Positions 28,161-36,545 of a stretch of 64,000 nt of DNA are shown in pieces. Numbering within the stretch: position 1 is the first letter of the stretch; the number at the start of each line of letters is the position of its first letter. The DNA is from an uncultured Alphaproteobacteria bacterium (GTDB taxonomy: Bacteria; Pseudomonadota; Alphaproteobacteria; UBA7985), in the NCBI GenBank assembly GCA_905479265.1, contig CAJQLX010000022.1, forward strand, positions 48,823 through 112,822. The letters run 5' to 3'. The translations under genes and the position numbers were made by a program. Below the pieces are notes generated by a model. It searched no databases, had not been told where the DNA came from, and worked only from the letters and a program-made list of their open reading frames with translations.

Positions 28161-29723
28161 TTAACGGATGAGCTTGAGCAGAGATTTCAGCGTATTCGCG
28201 TCTTGCCATGCCGTGTCGGGGGCGAGTTGCACCGCTTTTGGCGCTTTCAGCCGCAGCCCGGATTTACGACGGGCGGAGGATTCTATGCCGTCACAGGCGA
28301 TGTCAATCACCAGCCCCGCCCGGATGGAGCGCACGGGGCCAAAGCGCTCAATCGTGTTTTCACGCGCATAGGCCTGAATGGTCGCCAAGTCTTCCGCCGT
28401 CATGCCTGCGGGCGAGACCTTGCCAATGGGGACAAGCGTGGAACCATCCTCTGCGTCATCAATGACGGCCCCAAGCGTGAACTCGGTCAAGGCTGCGTTC
28501 GCGCCACCGCCGGCGCGTTGGATATAGAGCAGAACGGCTTGGAACCGCAGCGCCGAACGGGGCCATTTGAGCCAATCATCGGCATGGGTTCCAGCACGGT
28601 AAGGCCGATCGGGTCGTTTGAGGATGATCCCCTCGGCACCGGCTACGGCATCAAGATTTTCATGCAGCGCGGCGCACGCGTCCGTTGGTAAAAGTGGGGA
28701 GAGCAGCAGGCCGTGTTCATCCGCAAAAGATTCGAGCTTGGCCCGTCGCTCCGATAGCGCAAAATCGCGCATGTCTTGGTCCTTATGCTCCAACATGTCG
28801 AAAAAGCGCACAGCAGCGGGAATCTCACGCAACAAAGCGGCGTTGACGGTTTTTCGGCGCAGTCGCCGTTGTAGGTCTTCTGCCGTTCCCGGTTTACCGT
28901 CGCGCTGCACCATCAATTGCCCATCGAGAACCGCATCCTGCGCCAAGGGCGCGGTCAGGTCGGGAAAGGCGGCGGATAGGTCGTCACCGTCGCTGGAAAA
29001 CAGCCGAACGCGGCCTTGGTCCTGCACCCACAAGACCCGTGCGCCGGTCCACAGATATTCGGCGATCATGGGCGCAGGGTCAGGCGTTGGGCTGGCGATT
29101 GCTGTGCCATGCATCAGCGGGGTGAACGTGGGAATGCCGCGGGTATCAGGACGCGGTCCGCGCCCGTCGATCCAATCCAGCAACGCGGCGTAGGGCGGGG
29201 AAAGGGCGTGCCAAACGTCTTCGACATCAGCCAGCGACGCACCATCGCTGAGCGCCGCGATCCCGGCTTTGATCCGGCGCGTGGGCAACCCCGTCCGAAC
29301 ACCGCCGGTGAGCAGCCGCAGCAGGACATATCGTGCCGCCGGCTCGCAAGCGTCCAACCAACTCGCCACTACAGCCTCGATTTCTGGTTTTGGGGTGTCT
29401 GAAAGCGTCTGCACGATTTCTGACAGGCTGGGCGGCGGGCTGTTTGTTTGCGAAGGGGGCCACAGCAAAGCAACCGTTTCCGCCAAATCCCCCACATAAT
29501 CCAGCGACATATCCAACAGCACCGGATCCGCGCGCTGTGCCATCATGGCGCGCAACTGCGCAGGCCGAACAGCGCGCAGGGTCAAACCGCCGGTCAAGGC
29601 TGCCAGCGCGTACCCTCGATCCGGGTCAGGGGTTTGCTGTAAGTAGGTCCGGATCAGTGCGATTTGGTGCGTGGGTTGTGGCGTCACGGCGAGGCGATCG
29701 ACCAAGGCGGTAAAGGGCTTCAT
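28161..29723 (-). CDS. ATP-dependent DNA ligase homologue lacking the catalytic lysine
   Basis: A 520-residue protein with full-length similarity to the bacterial ATP-dependent DNA ligases that travel with an MBL-fold exonuclease (cisplatin-damage-response type). The N-terminal domain (DPDRGYALAALTGGLTLRAV, LDYVGDLAETVALLWPP) and the OB-fold end are well kept. The catalytic core is not. Motif I K-x-D-G reads LWTG (L224, T226), motif III LDGEL reads LDGQL (Q269), and the KWK of motif V reads KWP. The frame is unbroken, so this looks like a retained pseudo-ligase rather than a pseudogene. It starts inside the exonuclease stop (ATGA). Confidence 0.88.
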   Translation of the reverse strand: MKPFTALVDRLAVTPQPTHQIALIRTYLQQTPDPDRGYALAALTGGLTLRAVRPAQLRAMMAQRADPVLLDMSLDYVGDLAETVALLWPPSQTNSPPPSLSEIVQTLSDTPKPEIEAVVASWLDACEPAARYVLLRLLTGGVRTGLPTRRIKAGIAALSDGASLADVEDVWHALSPPYAALLDWIDGRGPRPDTRGIPTFTPLMHGTAIASPTPDPAPMIAEYLWTGARVLWVQDQGRVRLFSSDGDDLSAAFPDLTAPLAQDAVLDGQLMVQRDGKPGTAEDLQRRLRRKTVNAALLREIPAAVRFFDMLEHKDQDMRDFALSERRAKLESFADEHGLLLSPLLPTDACAALHENLDAVAGAEGIILKRPDRPYRAGTHADDWLKWPRSALRFQAVLLYIQRAGGGANAALTEFTLGAVIDDAEDGSTLVPIGKVSPAGMTAEDLATIQAYARENTIERFGPVRSIRAGLVIDIACDGIESSARRKSGLRLKAPKAVQLAPDTAWQDANTLKSLLKLIR

Positions 29724-30751
29724 TCGCCTTCGCCCTCGCGCCCAATCAGCGCCAACGCCCGCCCGCGTAGCCCTTGGGTTTCGCAAAAGTAAACAAGCGC
29801 GTCTTCTCGCCCATGCGTGACCCAGATTTCTTCGGCGCCCGTATCCATGATGGTGCGCTGCAGGTCGGGCCAGTCAGCGTGGTCGGAGATGACCAACGGA
29901 AGTTCCGCGCCAGACTGCTGCGCCCGTTTCCGCACCCGCATCCAGCCCGAAGCCGCACAGGGCAGCGGATCGGTCAACGTGTCCGCCCAGCCTTCGCGGG
30001 ACGACGATGGCGGGGCGAGGATGATACTGCCGCGCAAATCATCCTGTGACGCGTGTTCCGCCCGATGCAAAACACCCAGATTGACGCCCCAATCCTGATA
30101 CAGCCGACACAGCCGCTCATGCGCGCTGTGCAGGTAAATCGGCGCATCGTAGCCAGCTGCGCGCAGCTCCGCGATCAGCCGTTGCGCTTTGCCCAGTGAA
30201 TAGGCGCTCATAAGGTGCGAGCGTTCGGGAAAGGTGTCCAGCGATCCAATCAGCTTGGCAATTTCATCCGGTGCATGCTCGTGGACAAAAACCGGCAGGC
30301 CAAAGGTTGCTTCGGTGATGAAGACGTCGCACGCGACAACCTCGAAATTGGCACTGGTGGGGTCCGAAGCGCGCTTGTAATCGCCCGACGCGACAACCCG
30401 CCAGCCTGCGTAGTCCAACACGATTTGGCAGGAGCCAAGGACGTGGCCAGCAGGAACCAACTGCACCCGAACACCAAAGTGGTCGATCCCCGTTCCCGGC
30501 ACCAGTTCCTGAAACGCGCCAGCACAGTTTTTGCCATAGCGCACGCGCATGATGGCGGCGGTTTCCGGTGAGGTCAGCACGTGGCCATGACCGGCGCGAG
30601 CGTGGTCGGCGTGGCCGTGGGTGATGACGGCGCGGTCAACCTTGCCGTGGGGGTCGATATAGAAGTCGCCCGGCACGCAATACAGGCCTTTGGGCCGCAC
30701 CTGCAGCCACTGGTCGGGATGGTTTTCAAGAGCGCGCAAACGTGGTGTCAT
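29720..30751 (-). CDS. Ligase-associated DNA exonuclease (MBL fold)
   Basis: A 343-residue metallo-beta-lactamase/beta-CASP protein of the family that co-occurs with ATP-dependent ligases in DNA damage response. The metal motif is ITHGHADHARAGHG, with VLGSCQIVLDYAGWRVVASGDY and an SDHADW stretch further on. It is first in a two-gene unit with the ligase homologue. The Lhr-type helicase and phosphoesterase that often complete this set are not in the window. Confidence 0.9.
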   Translation of the reverse strand: MTPRLRALENHPDQWLQVRPKGLYCVPGDFYIDPHGKVDRAVITHGHADHARAGHGHVLTSPETAAIMRVRYGKNCAGAFQELVPGTGIDHFGVRVQLVPAGHVLGSCQIVLDYAGWRVVASGDYKRASDPTSANFEVVACDVFITEATFGLPVFVHEHAPDEIAKLIGSLDTFPERSHLMSAYSLGKAQRLIAELRAAGYDAPIYLHSAHERLCRLYQDWGVNLGVLHRAEHASQDDLRGSIILAPPSSSREGWADTLTDPLPCAASGWMRVRKRAQQSGAELPLVISDHADWPDLQRTIMDTGAEEIWVTHGREDALVYFCETQGLRGRALALIGREGEGE

Positions 30752-30778
30752 ACCCCCAATCTAATCCGGAGGGCTTCC

Positions 30779-31621
30779 GTGTCACTGATTCAATCCGACG
30801 TGGTTCGGGTTTTTGAGAAATGGGCGCTGGGAATCCACCACGGGCCAGCGGGATCCGTGCTGGTCACCGGCATGAACGGCGAGGTTGCTGTGCTGGATTC
30901 TGGCTTGGTCGAGCAGCGGCGCTGGGTCGCGCATGAAGGGGCGGTCAACGCCCTGCGCGTGGTGGGTGGTCAGGTTTGGACCGGTGGCGGTGATGGCGTG
31001 GTCCGGCGCTGGGATTGGACGACGGAAGAGGCCGCCGCAACCTTTGTCGGGCCAAAAAAACCCATTACCAGCTTGTTCTTTGAAGGGACGCGCGTGATTG
31101 CGCAAAGCTATGATCGGGCCGTGTTCATCTGGGATCAAAGCGCGCCCAGTATGCAGCCGCGCAAGGTCGCTAACGTCGCGGCTTTGGCGCAGACCGAAGC
31201 GGGGTGGTTTGGCTGTCCCAAAACAGGCACCAAAGCCGGTGACATTGGCGCTTTGGCGTCCTTCGATTTGGCAAGCGGGCGCTTTGGTGCGCCGCTCTTC
31301 GATGACGGCTTTGGCGCTTGGTCGTTACAGGCCGCAGCAGGGCGCGGGATGCTGGCCTTTGGCTTGGACCTTTCCGCCTACTGGGTCGATGTTCACAGCG
31401 CAGGCCGAACGCCGATTTCGTGGCATTCTCACTCTGGTCCCCCGCGCCTGCTGACCCTCAACGATGGCGCGGATGTCTTTTATGGTGATGGCAAAATTGT
31501 TCACGATGGACAGGTGAAGACCGGCCCGATCAAGGGCTTATACGGCGCGATCCAGCTCCGCGATGGGCGGATTGCGATGTCGGGCGCGGACGGTCAGGTC
31601 TGGGTGTTTCAAAAGCCGTAA
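30779..31621 (+). CDS. WD40-like beta-propeller protein
   Basis: 280 residues, starting with GTG at 30779, where GGAGGG gives a good ribosome-binding site; the frame upstream overlaps the divergent exonuclease gene and is not credible. Repeated blades are visible in the N-terminal half, for example LRVVGGQVWTGGGDGVVRRW and GTRVIAQSYDRAVFIWDQ. WD40-type propellers act as protein-binding platforms. Its partner is unknown; it is divergent from the ligase/exonuclease pair, with only 27 bases between the starts. Confidence 0.72.
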   Translation: MSLIQSDVVRVFEKWALGIHHGPAGSVLVTGMNGEVAVLDSGLVEQRRWVAHEGAVNALRVVGGQVWTGGGDGVVRRWDWTTEEAAATFVGPKKPITSLFFEGTRVIAQSYDRAVFIWDQSAPSMQPRKVANVAALAQTEAGWFGCPKTGTKAGDIGALASFDLASGRFGAPLFDDGFGAWSLQAAAGRGMLAFGLDLSAYWVDVHSAGRTPISWHSHSGPPRLLTLNDGADVFYGDGKIVHDGQVKTGPIKGLYGAIQLRDGRIAMSGADGQVWVFQKP

Positions 31622-31634
31622 GGCAGAAACGACA

Positions 31635-31664
31635 CAGCCGCCTTTGAGGGGACAAAGGCGGCTG
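31635..31664. terminator. Hairpin between convergent genes, probable two-way terminator
   Basis: A perfect 12-base inverted repeat, CAGCCGCCTTTG and CAAAGGCGGCTG, with a six-base loop, placed between the convergent WD40-like gene and pepA. It has no T run on either side, so termination is inferred from position and stem strength. Confidence 0.6.
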
Positions 31665-31689
31665 CACCAGCGGTATTATAGCGGCCTGA

Positions 31690-33192
31690 TTAAGCCTCGT
31701 AGTGATCCTGCACCAGCTTATCCAGCGATCGCACGGCAAAGCCAGTCGCCCCGGTGCCAACCATAGGCTTTGGCTTGTCGGTCCAGACCACGCCTGCGAT
31801 GTCCATGTGCGCCCACTTCTGACCTTTTTGGATAAAGCGCTCAAGGAAGCAAGCTGCGGTGATTGAACCGCCCCAGCGACCACCACCGATGTTGCGCATG
31901 TCGGCTTCTTTGCAGTCGAGCGACTTGTTGTATTCCTGCCCCAAAGGCATCCGCCAGACATACTCGCCGGTTGCTTCAGACGCCGCAAACAGCTGGTTTG
32001 CCAGTTCGTCGTCGTTAGAGAACACACCGGCCTTTTCATGACCCAACGCCACCAGCATTGCGCCGGTCAAAGTTGCCAGATCGACGATGAAGCGAGGACG
32101 GTATTTTTCCTGTGCGTGCCAGAGAACGTCCGCAAGCACCAAACGGCCTTCGGCGTCGGTGTTCAGCACTTGGATGGTTTGACCGGACAGCGAGGTCACA
32201 ATGTCACCCGGACGCTGCGCGTTTGCATCGGGCATGTTCTCGACCAAACCGACCAAGCCGACCACGTTGGCCTTTGCCTTGCGCAGGGCGAGGGTTTTCA
32301 TCAGGCCCGAGACCGCAGCCGCGCCGCCCATGTCCCATTTCATGTCTTCCATCCCGCCAGCGGGTTTGATGGAAATACCGCCGGTGTCGAAACAGACGCC
32401 TTTGCCCACGAAACACACAGGATCGTCGTGAACACCACCGCTTGCGCCTTTCCAGTGCATGACGACAACAGCGCTGTCTCGGACGGAGCCTTGGCCGACA
32501 CCGAGCAGGGCGCCCCAGCCTTCTTTCTCCATCTGCGCTTCATCGATAATGGTGACTTCGACGCCCAAGGGCTCCAACTCATCCTTGAGGCGTTGAGCGA
32601 AGGCAACGGGGTAGAGGATGTTAGCGGGCTCGTGCTTGAGGTCGCGGGCGAGGAAGTTGCCGGATACCCGGCTGGACACGTCCGCCAACAGATCCGCGCC
32701 AGAGGCGGGATCGCTGCATGCGCCCACAATGGTAGAAACGGACTGCTTTTGATCGTCTTTGAGCCGTGTGCGGTAGGCGTCAAAGCGGTAGGCCCGCATC
32801 GCTGCGCCCTCCAGCAGTGCCGCCGCAGAGGCTGCGGAGCCATCGTGCGGAACCAGCGTGAGGGATGCATCCCCCCGTGTCGCAACTTCGGCCATCAGGC
32901 TCGCGCCCGCTTTGTTCAATTCCAGCGCGGTTGGGGCATCAGCGCCCAATCCGGTCAGCACCACACGCGCCGGCGCTGCTGCACCTGCGCCCAGCACCAG
33001 CAGGGTCTTGCCCTTGGAGCCATCAAAGCCCGCAGCATCAGCGGTCCGTCGGATGGCGCCGTCACAGGCCGCATCCATCGCCGCAAGCGCGCCGGTCCAG
33101 TCACTGCCCCCCGCGACGGTGAAGCCAACGGCTCCATCAAACTGTTCTGGGACAGACGCGAGTGATATCGCAGGCATCTTTGCAGGGGTCAT
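31690..33192 (-). CDS. pepA: Leucyl aminopeptidase (M17 family)
   Basis: A 500-residue cytoplasmic dizinc aminopeptidase that removes N-terminal residues from peptides. The metal and catalytic site is seen in VGKGVCFDTGGISIKP, KWDMGGAAAV and the family hallmark NTDAEGRLVLAD. The N-terminal macro-like domain is present and the length is normal. Paralogues such as PepB cannot be fully excluded, but size and motifs fit PepA. Confidence 0.94.
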   Translation of the reverse strand: MTPAKMPAISLASVPEQFDGAVGFTVAGGSDWTGALAAMDAACDGAIRRTADAAGFDGSKGKTLLVLGAGAAAPARVVLTGLGADAPTALELNKAGASLMAEVATRGDASLTLVPHDGSAASAAALLEGAAMRAYRFDAYRTRLKDDQKQSVSTIVGACSDPASGADLLADVSSRVSGNFLARDLKHEPANILYPVAFAQRLKDELEPLGVEVTIIDEAQMEKEGWGALLGVGQGSVRDSAVVVMHWKGASGGVHDDPVCFVGKGVCFDTGGISIKPAGGMEDMKWDMGGAAAVSGLMKTLALRKAKANVVGLVGLVENMPDANAQRPGDIVTSLSGQTIQVLNTDAEGRLVLADVLWHAQEKYRPRFIVDLATLTGAMLVALGHEKAGVFSNDDELANQLFAASEATGEYVWRMPLGQEYNKSLDCKEADMRNIGGGRWGGSITAACFLERFIQKGQKWAHMDIAGVVWTDKPKPMVGTGATGFAVRSLDKLVQDHYEA

Positions 33193-33351
33193 GGAAAGTC
33201 CTTCCTATTGGGCGCGGGGACGAGGTCGGCGCGCGATTGGTCATACACGTTGATCAACAAACTAAGCTCGACGACGCAAAGCGCAAGCGTGCAGGGCTGA
33301 AATCCAAGAATACCGTTTGGGTTTTTTAGGGTCTGACCGGACGTTGGCGGC

Positions 33352-34146
33352 ATGGATCCTATGTTTGTTGTCGTCTTAGCATCGCTATTTGTTGCGGCCT
33401 TTATTCAGCGGTTGGCTGGTTTTGGCTATGGTCTGGTCGCGGCCCCTGTGGCGCTGACGATGTTCACGCCGTTCGAAGTTTCCTTCCTGATGGCGTTTTG
33501 GGGGACGATGAATTCCATCCCGACTTTGTACCTGACCCGGCATTCGATCCCGTGGCGCGTCTTCCAGTCCTTTGCGCTCTGGCTGGTGCTGGGCTTGGTG
33601 GTTGGTTATGCGGGTTTGCTGCTGCTGCCCGTAAACGCGTTCAAAATCCTAGCGATTGTCCTGTGTGCGCAAGCCATGGTTTCGGTGTTCTATCCGGAAC
33701 GAGCCGCACGCGGCATCGAGTGGAGCGCAGATTTGCGGCTGGCGGGTCTGTTGGCTGGGGCGCTGCAGTCGTCGATCAGCATTCCCGGTCCACCGCTGGT
33801 CGTTGCCTTCAACCGATTGAAGCTGCAGGGCGATGCCTTTGTCTCGCTTTTTGCGCTTTGCTTTGCCGGCATCGGGGTGGTTCGGATTGTGGTCAGTCTG
33901 GGCTTCGTGGTCATTGCGCTGTCATCCGAGGCAATGGCGCAGCGGTTGCCTGACGCCATGATCCTTCACGCCGCAACGGGGTCCGCGATGTCGGTTTTGG
34001 GTGTTTTGCTGGCTCAACCTTTCGTCGGTCATGTCAGCGCCGCACTTTTCAAGAAAATCGCCGCCGTCCTGATCGCGGTGTCAGTCCTCACATTGATCAT
34101 TGATGTTCTCGGATGGGGACCAAAGATCGCGGCTTTGTTTGCCTAA
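33352..34146 (+). CDS. TauE/SafE-family membrane permease
   Basis: A 264-residue membrane protein of the sulfite exporter TauE/SafE family, with about eight hydrophobic helices in two halves, each beginning with a short conserved pattern (QRLAGFGYGLVAAPV; GALQSSISIPGPPLVV). Such proteins export sulfur-containing or organic anions. The substrate cannot be told from sequence, and no sulfur gene is adjacent. It is transcribed away from pepA, with a 159-base gap. Confidence 0.82.
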   Translation: MDPMFVVVLASLFVAAFIQRLAGFGYGLVAAPVALTMFTPFEVSFLMAFWGTMNSIPTLYLTRHSIPWRVFQSFALWLVLGLVVGYAGLLLLPVNAFKILAIVLCAQAMVSVFYPERAARGIEWSADLRLAGLLAGALQSSISIPGPPLVVAFNRLKLQGDAFVSLFALCFAGIGVVRIVVSLGFVVIALSSEAMAQRLPDAMILHAATGSAMSVLGVLLAQPFVGHVSAALFKKIAAVLIAVSVLTLIIDVLGWGPKIAALFA

Positions 34147-34173
34147 CATTCAGCAGGCAGCCACCGTTAAGGG

Positions 34174-34674
34174 TCAATCTGAATCAGGATACTGCGGCAG
34201 GTCGTCCGTGATGTCGTAATACGAGGCTTTGTGGCTCACGTAGATATGGCGGTCGAGCGTAAGAACGTCTTTGTTGTCAAAACTGCCCGCCATCAACGAC
34301 GCTGACGACCGCACCGCCGGATCAGACAATCGCCACGCCAGCGGCGAGCCGCATGCGCCGCAAAAGCCGCGTTCGGCGAAGTCAGAGCTTTGGTACCACG
34401 TCAGCGTATCTGTTTTAGGCCAGCTGATGCCGGATTCGAGGACGTTTACCGCGGCAAGGACGTGACTGGTTGACCGGTTGCACTGACCACAGTGACAGGC
34501 AACCACCGGTCCCATCGGCGTTTTCTCAGCAACTTCCCATCGAACACCGCCGCATTCACAGCCGCCTTCAAGCTTTGTCGGTGCTGCGCCCGCGTCGGTT
34601 GTCCGGTCTGCTGTTGTTGGGGCGGTGTTTTCCGCTGCCGCTGCCGCTGTTGCCGCTGTTGTTGTCTCGCTCAT
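34174..34674 (-). CDS. GFA-family (Mss4-like) zinc protein
   Basis: 166 residues. The GFA core covers about residues 36-150 with the expected zinc ligands: GGCECGGVRW, ACHCGQCNRST and FCGACGSPLAWR. The family was named for a glutathione-dependent formaldehyde-activating enzyme, but most members are uncharacterised. The first 35 residues are a low-complexity Thr/Ala run with no alternative start after them, and this part overlaps the upstream gene by 107 bases in another frame (see findings). Confidence 0.82.
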   Translation of the reverse strand: MSETTTAATAAAAAENTAPTTADRTTDAGAAPTKLEGGCECGGVRWEVAEKTPMGPVVACHCGQCNRSTSHVLAAVNVLESGISWPKTDTLTWYQSSDFAERGFCGACGSPLAWRLSDPAVRSSASLMAGSFDNKDVLTLDRHIYVSHKASYYDITDDLPQYPDSD

Positions 34675-35023
34675 CATCCTGAACCCTTCCACCCAGCGCA
34701 CTGAACAGCGTGTTCAGCTCGCTGATTTCGTATTCCAAATCTGTTCGATCGGTCGATCCTGCGCGCGTCCGGCGCTTGGCGATCTTCAAGTCTCGGAGGA
34801 CAGAGTCAAGCACGCGGCGCAGCTCAATCTTGTTTGGTGCCGACAAATGCACGTTGGTGTGCATCATCAAATGGGAATAGGCGTCAAAATCAGATTGCGC
34901 CAAACCGCCCAAGGCTTCGTCCAGTTCCGTCCAAGAGTCTTGGTTCGCGGCGAGCAGGCGGGAGTTGGGGCGCTTTTCGCAAGCGACCATGATACGCACA
35001 AATTGCCAGACAGGGATTTCCAT
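34568..35023 (-). CDS. Hypothetical protein overlapping the GFA gene
   Basis: 151 residues, no recognised family. The first 115 residues look like a genuine helical protein (MEIPVWQFVRIMVACEKRPN; NKIELRRVLDSVLRDLKIAKRRT). The last 35 are low-complexity Asn/Ser/Gly/Arg and lie over the start of the GFA gene in a different frame. Gene status is likely but not certain, since I can judge it only by composition. Confidence 0.55.
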   Translation of the reverse strand: MEIPVWQFVRIMVACEKRPNSRLLAANQDSWTELDEALGGLAQSDFDAYSHLMMHTNVHLSAPNKIELRRVLDSVLRDLKIAKRRTRAGSTDRTDLEYEISELNTLFSALGGRVQDDERDNNSGNSGSGSGKHRPNNSRPDNRRGRSTDKA

Positions 35024-35115
35024 AACACCGCGTTCTCAAATGGATCAGTTCGTGGAGCTAGGCATAGAGCAGGGCGTGGGGAAATACTAATGCGTCTGAA
35101 ACGGGGGCGGCACGC

Positions 35116-35841
35116 TCAGGCTTGGGGCTGCGCCTCAAAACCCAGCCGATCCAACATGGAACCCGCCCATTGCTGTACCGTAGCCTGGTGCTTGACATAC
35201 CCATCCAAGTGCGTTTCGCGCGGCTGCGTGCCGGGTTCCTTATCGCGGTCTGCGGGGGCGTGGGCGCTCCATAGCCGGATCATGGCGTCGGTGATTTCCG
35301 GGTGGAACTGCGTACCAAGCGCCGTTTCGGAGATGCTAAAGGCTTGATTGGGGAAGTAGTCGCTGGATGCCAGCGTATCGACACCGCTGGGAAGGCGAAT
35401 CCCCTCCCTGTGCCAATGGTAAACCAGCATCGGGCTTTTGCTGAAGTACCCTGATGCGATCCCCGCTTGGGTCGGGTGCAGGTCGTAGTACCCGACCTCC
35501 CGCACGCCATCTTCGCGCTGATAAACATCACCGCCATAGGCCATCGACAGCAGCTGACCGCCCAAACACAGCCCAAGATACCGCCCGCCAGCATCCACAA
35601 ATGCGCGGATCCATGCCAATTCGTCGTGCAGGTAGGGGTCTTTATCGATCTCAGAAAGCAACTGTGGCCCGCCATAGAACACAGCCCCCGCGTAAGCGTC
35701 TGGATCAGGCGCGGGGAGGGGTTGGCCCAGGAACGGACGCACCCAGTGGGTCGCGTAGCCCCGCGCACGCAGCGTCGTCGAGATGAAATCTCGTGGGACG
35801 CGCATTGAATGTGTCACCAGTAGGACCGGTTTGTCGAGCAC
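35116..35841 (-). CDS. Class I glutamine amidotransferase-like protein
   Basis: 241 residues from a GTG at 35841, chosen because the conserved part starts at once (LDKPVLLVTHSM) and the upstream gene ends at 35876; GGAA lies upstream. The triad is visible: the nucleophile cysteine in YLGLCLGGQLLSMAYGG, the histidine in TQFHPEIT, and the following glutamate. It resembles stand-alone GMP synthase-like amidotransferases whose substrates are mostly unknown. It follows the ferredoxin gene by 34 bases. Confidence 0.82.
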   Translation of the reverse strand: MLDKPVLLVTHSMRVPRDFISTTLRARGYATHWVRPFLGQPLPAPDPDAYAGAVFYGGPQLLSEIDKDPYLHDELAWIRAFVDAGGRYLGLCLGGQLLSMAYGGDVYQREDGVREVGYYDLHPTQAGIASGYFSKSPMLVYHWHREGIRLPSGVDTLASSDYFPNQAFSISETALGTQFHPEITDAMIRLWSAHAPADRDKEPGTQPRETHLDGYVKHQATVQQWAGSMLDRLGFEAQPQA

Positions 35842-35875
35842 GGGCGTGGTTTCCAAAATCCAAGAAAAGTAGCGG

Positions 35876-36541
35876 TTAGTCGTCGAAAGCCGTTCGGAAA
35901 CGACTTTGGTGGTATTTTGCTTGATCTTTCGGGAGTTGCCAACTCTGCCCATAGGGGCAAGCGCCTCTCGCGTCGCATCCGCCTGAAAAACAGGCAGGAT
36001 TTGTCTTTAAATGGGCTGCACATGCGAGATAATCGTATGGTTTTGAGGCAGAGAATGCACCAACGGGGCAGGCGTGCAGGCACGGCTTGGCCTCGCATGA
36101 TTCGCAGGGCGAGAATTTGGGCGATTGTTCGAACTTGAAAAACGCTTGGGGCAGGATCACGTGCGCCCGCGCGGCCATCCATAATCCGTACTCCGGATGG
36201 ATCATCGGCCCCAGTTGAGAGGGGGCAAGTTTTGGAAACGTCGCAGGCCAAAGGCGCACGAAATTGGGGGCGTCGGCGTCAAAGGGGTAAATCGCTTCTT
36301 CCCCTTGCTCAGCAATCAGCAGGCTATTGATGACCCGAGCGGTATACCGGTCGATGGGGTCTTCATAGCCCTCGACCCATTCCCGAGCGGTGCTAACGGC
36401 ATTCCAGAACGCGTCGCCTGCGCTGCCAACGGCGATGTCGGTGCGCTTGCCAGCGGAAATGGCGTCGAGGATGACAAATCCAGCCGCCTCCAAGCCCTGT
36501 TTGAGTGTGTCAAAGCGGTGGGTTGGATCAGGGGCACGCAT
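35876..36541 (-). CDS. 4Fe-4S ferredoxin-like protein related to the C-terminal part of QueG
   Basis: A 221-residue protein whose C-terminal part holds a ferredoxin-type motif, CESCEAKPCLHACPVGAF, and further cysteines in CAAHLKTNPACFSGGCDARG, enough for one or two [4Fe-4S] clusters. The arrangement recalls epoxyqueuosine reductase, but the cobalamin-binding N-terminal half of QueG is not recognisable and the protein is shorter. It probably acts in electron transfer; the partner is unknown. It starts four bases after the MBL-fold gene stop. Confidence 0.72.
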   Translation of the reverse strand: MRAPDPTHRFDTLKQGLEAAGFVILDAISAGKRTDIAVGSAGDAFWNAVSTAREWVEGYEDPIDRYTARVINSLLIAEQGEEAIYPFDADAPNFVRLWPATFPKLAPSQLGPMIHPEYGLWMAARAHVILPQAFFKFEQSPKFSPCESCEAKPCLHACPVGAFSASKPYDYLACAAHLKTNPACFSGGCDARGACPYGQSWQLPKDQAKYHQSRFRTAFDD

Positions 36542-36545
36542 GGTC

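Noticed and set aside
27357..28691. A 444-codon plus-strand open frame
   Set aside because: Antisense to the MttB-family gene and the ligase homologue, spanning both; no domain recognisable.
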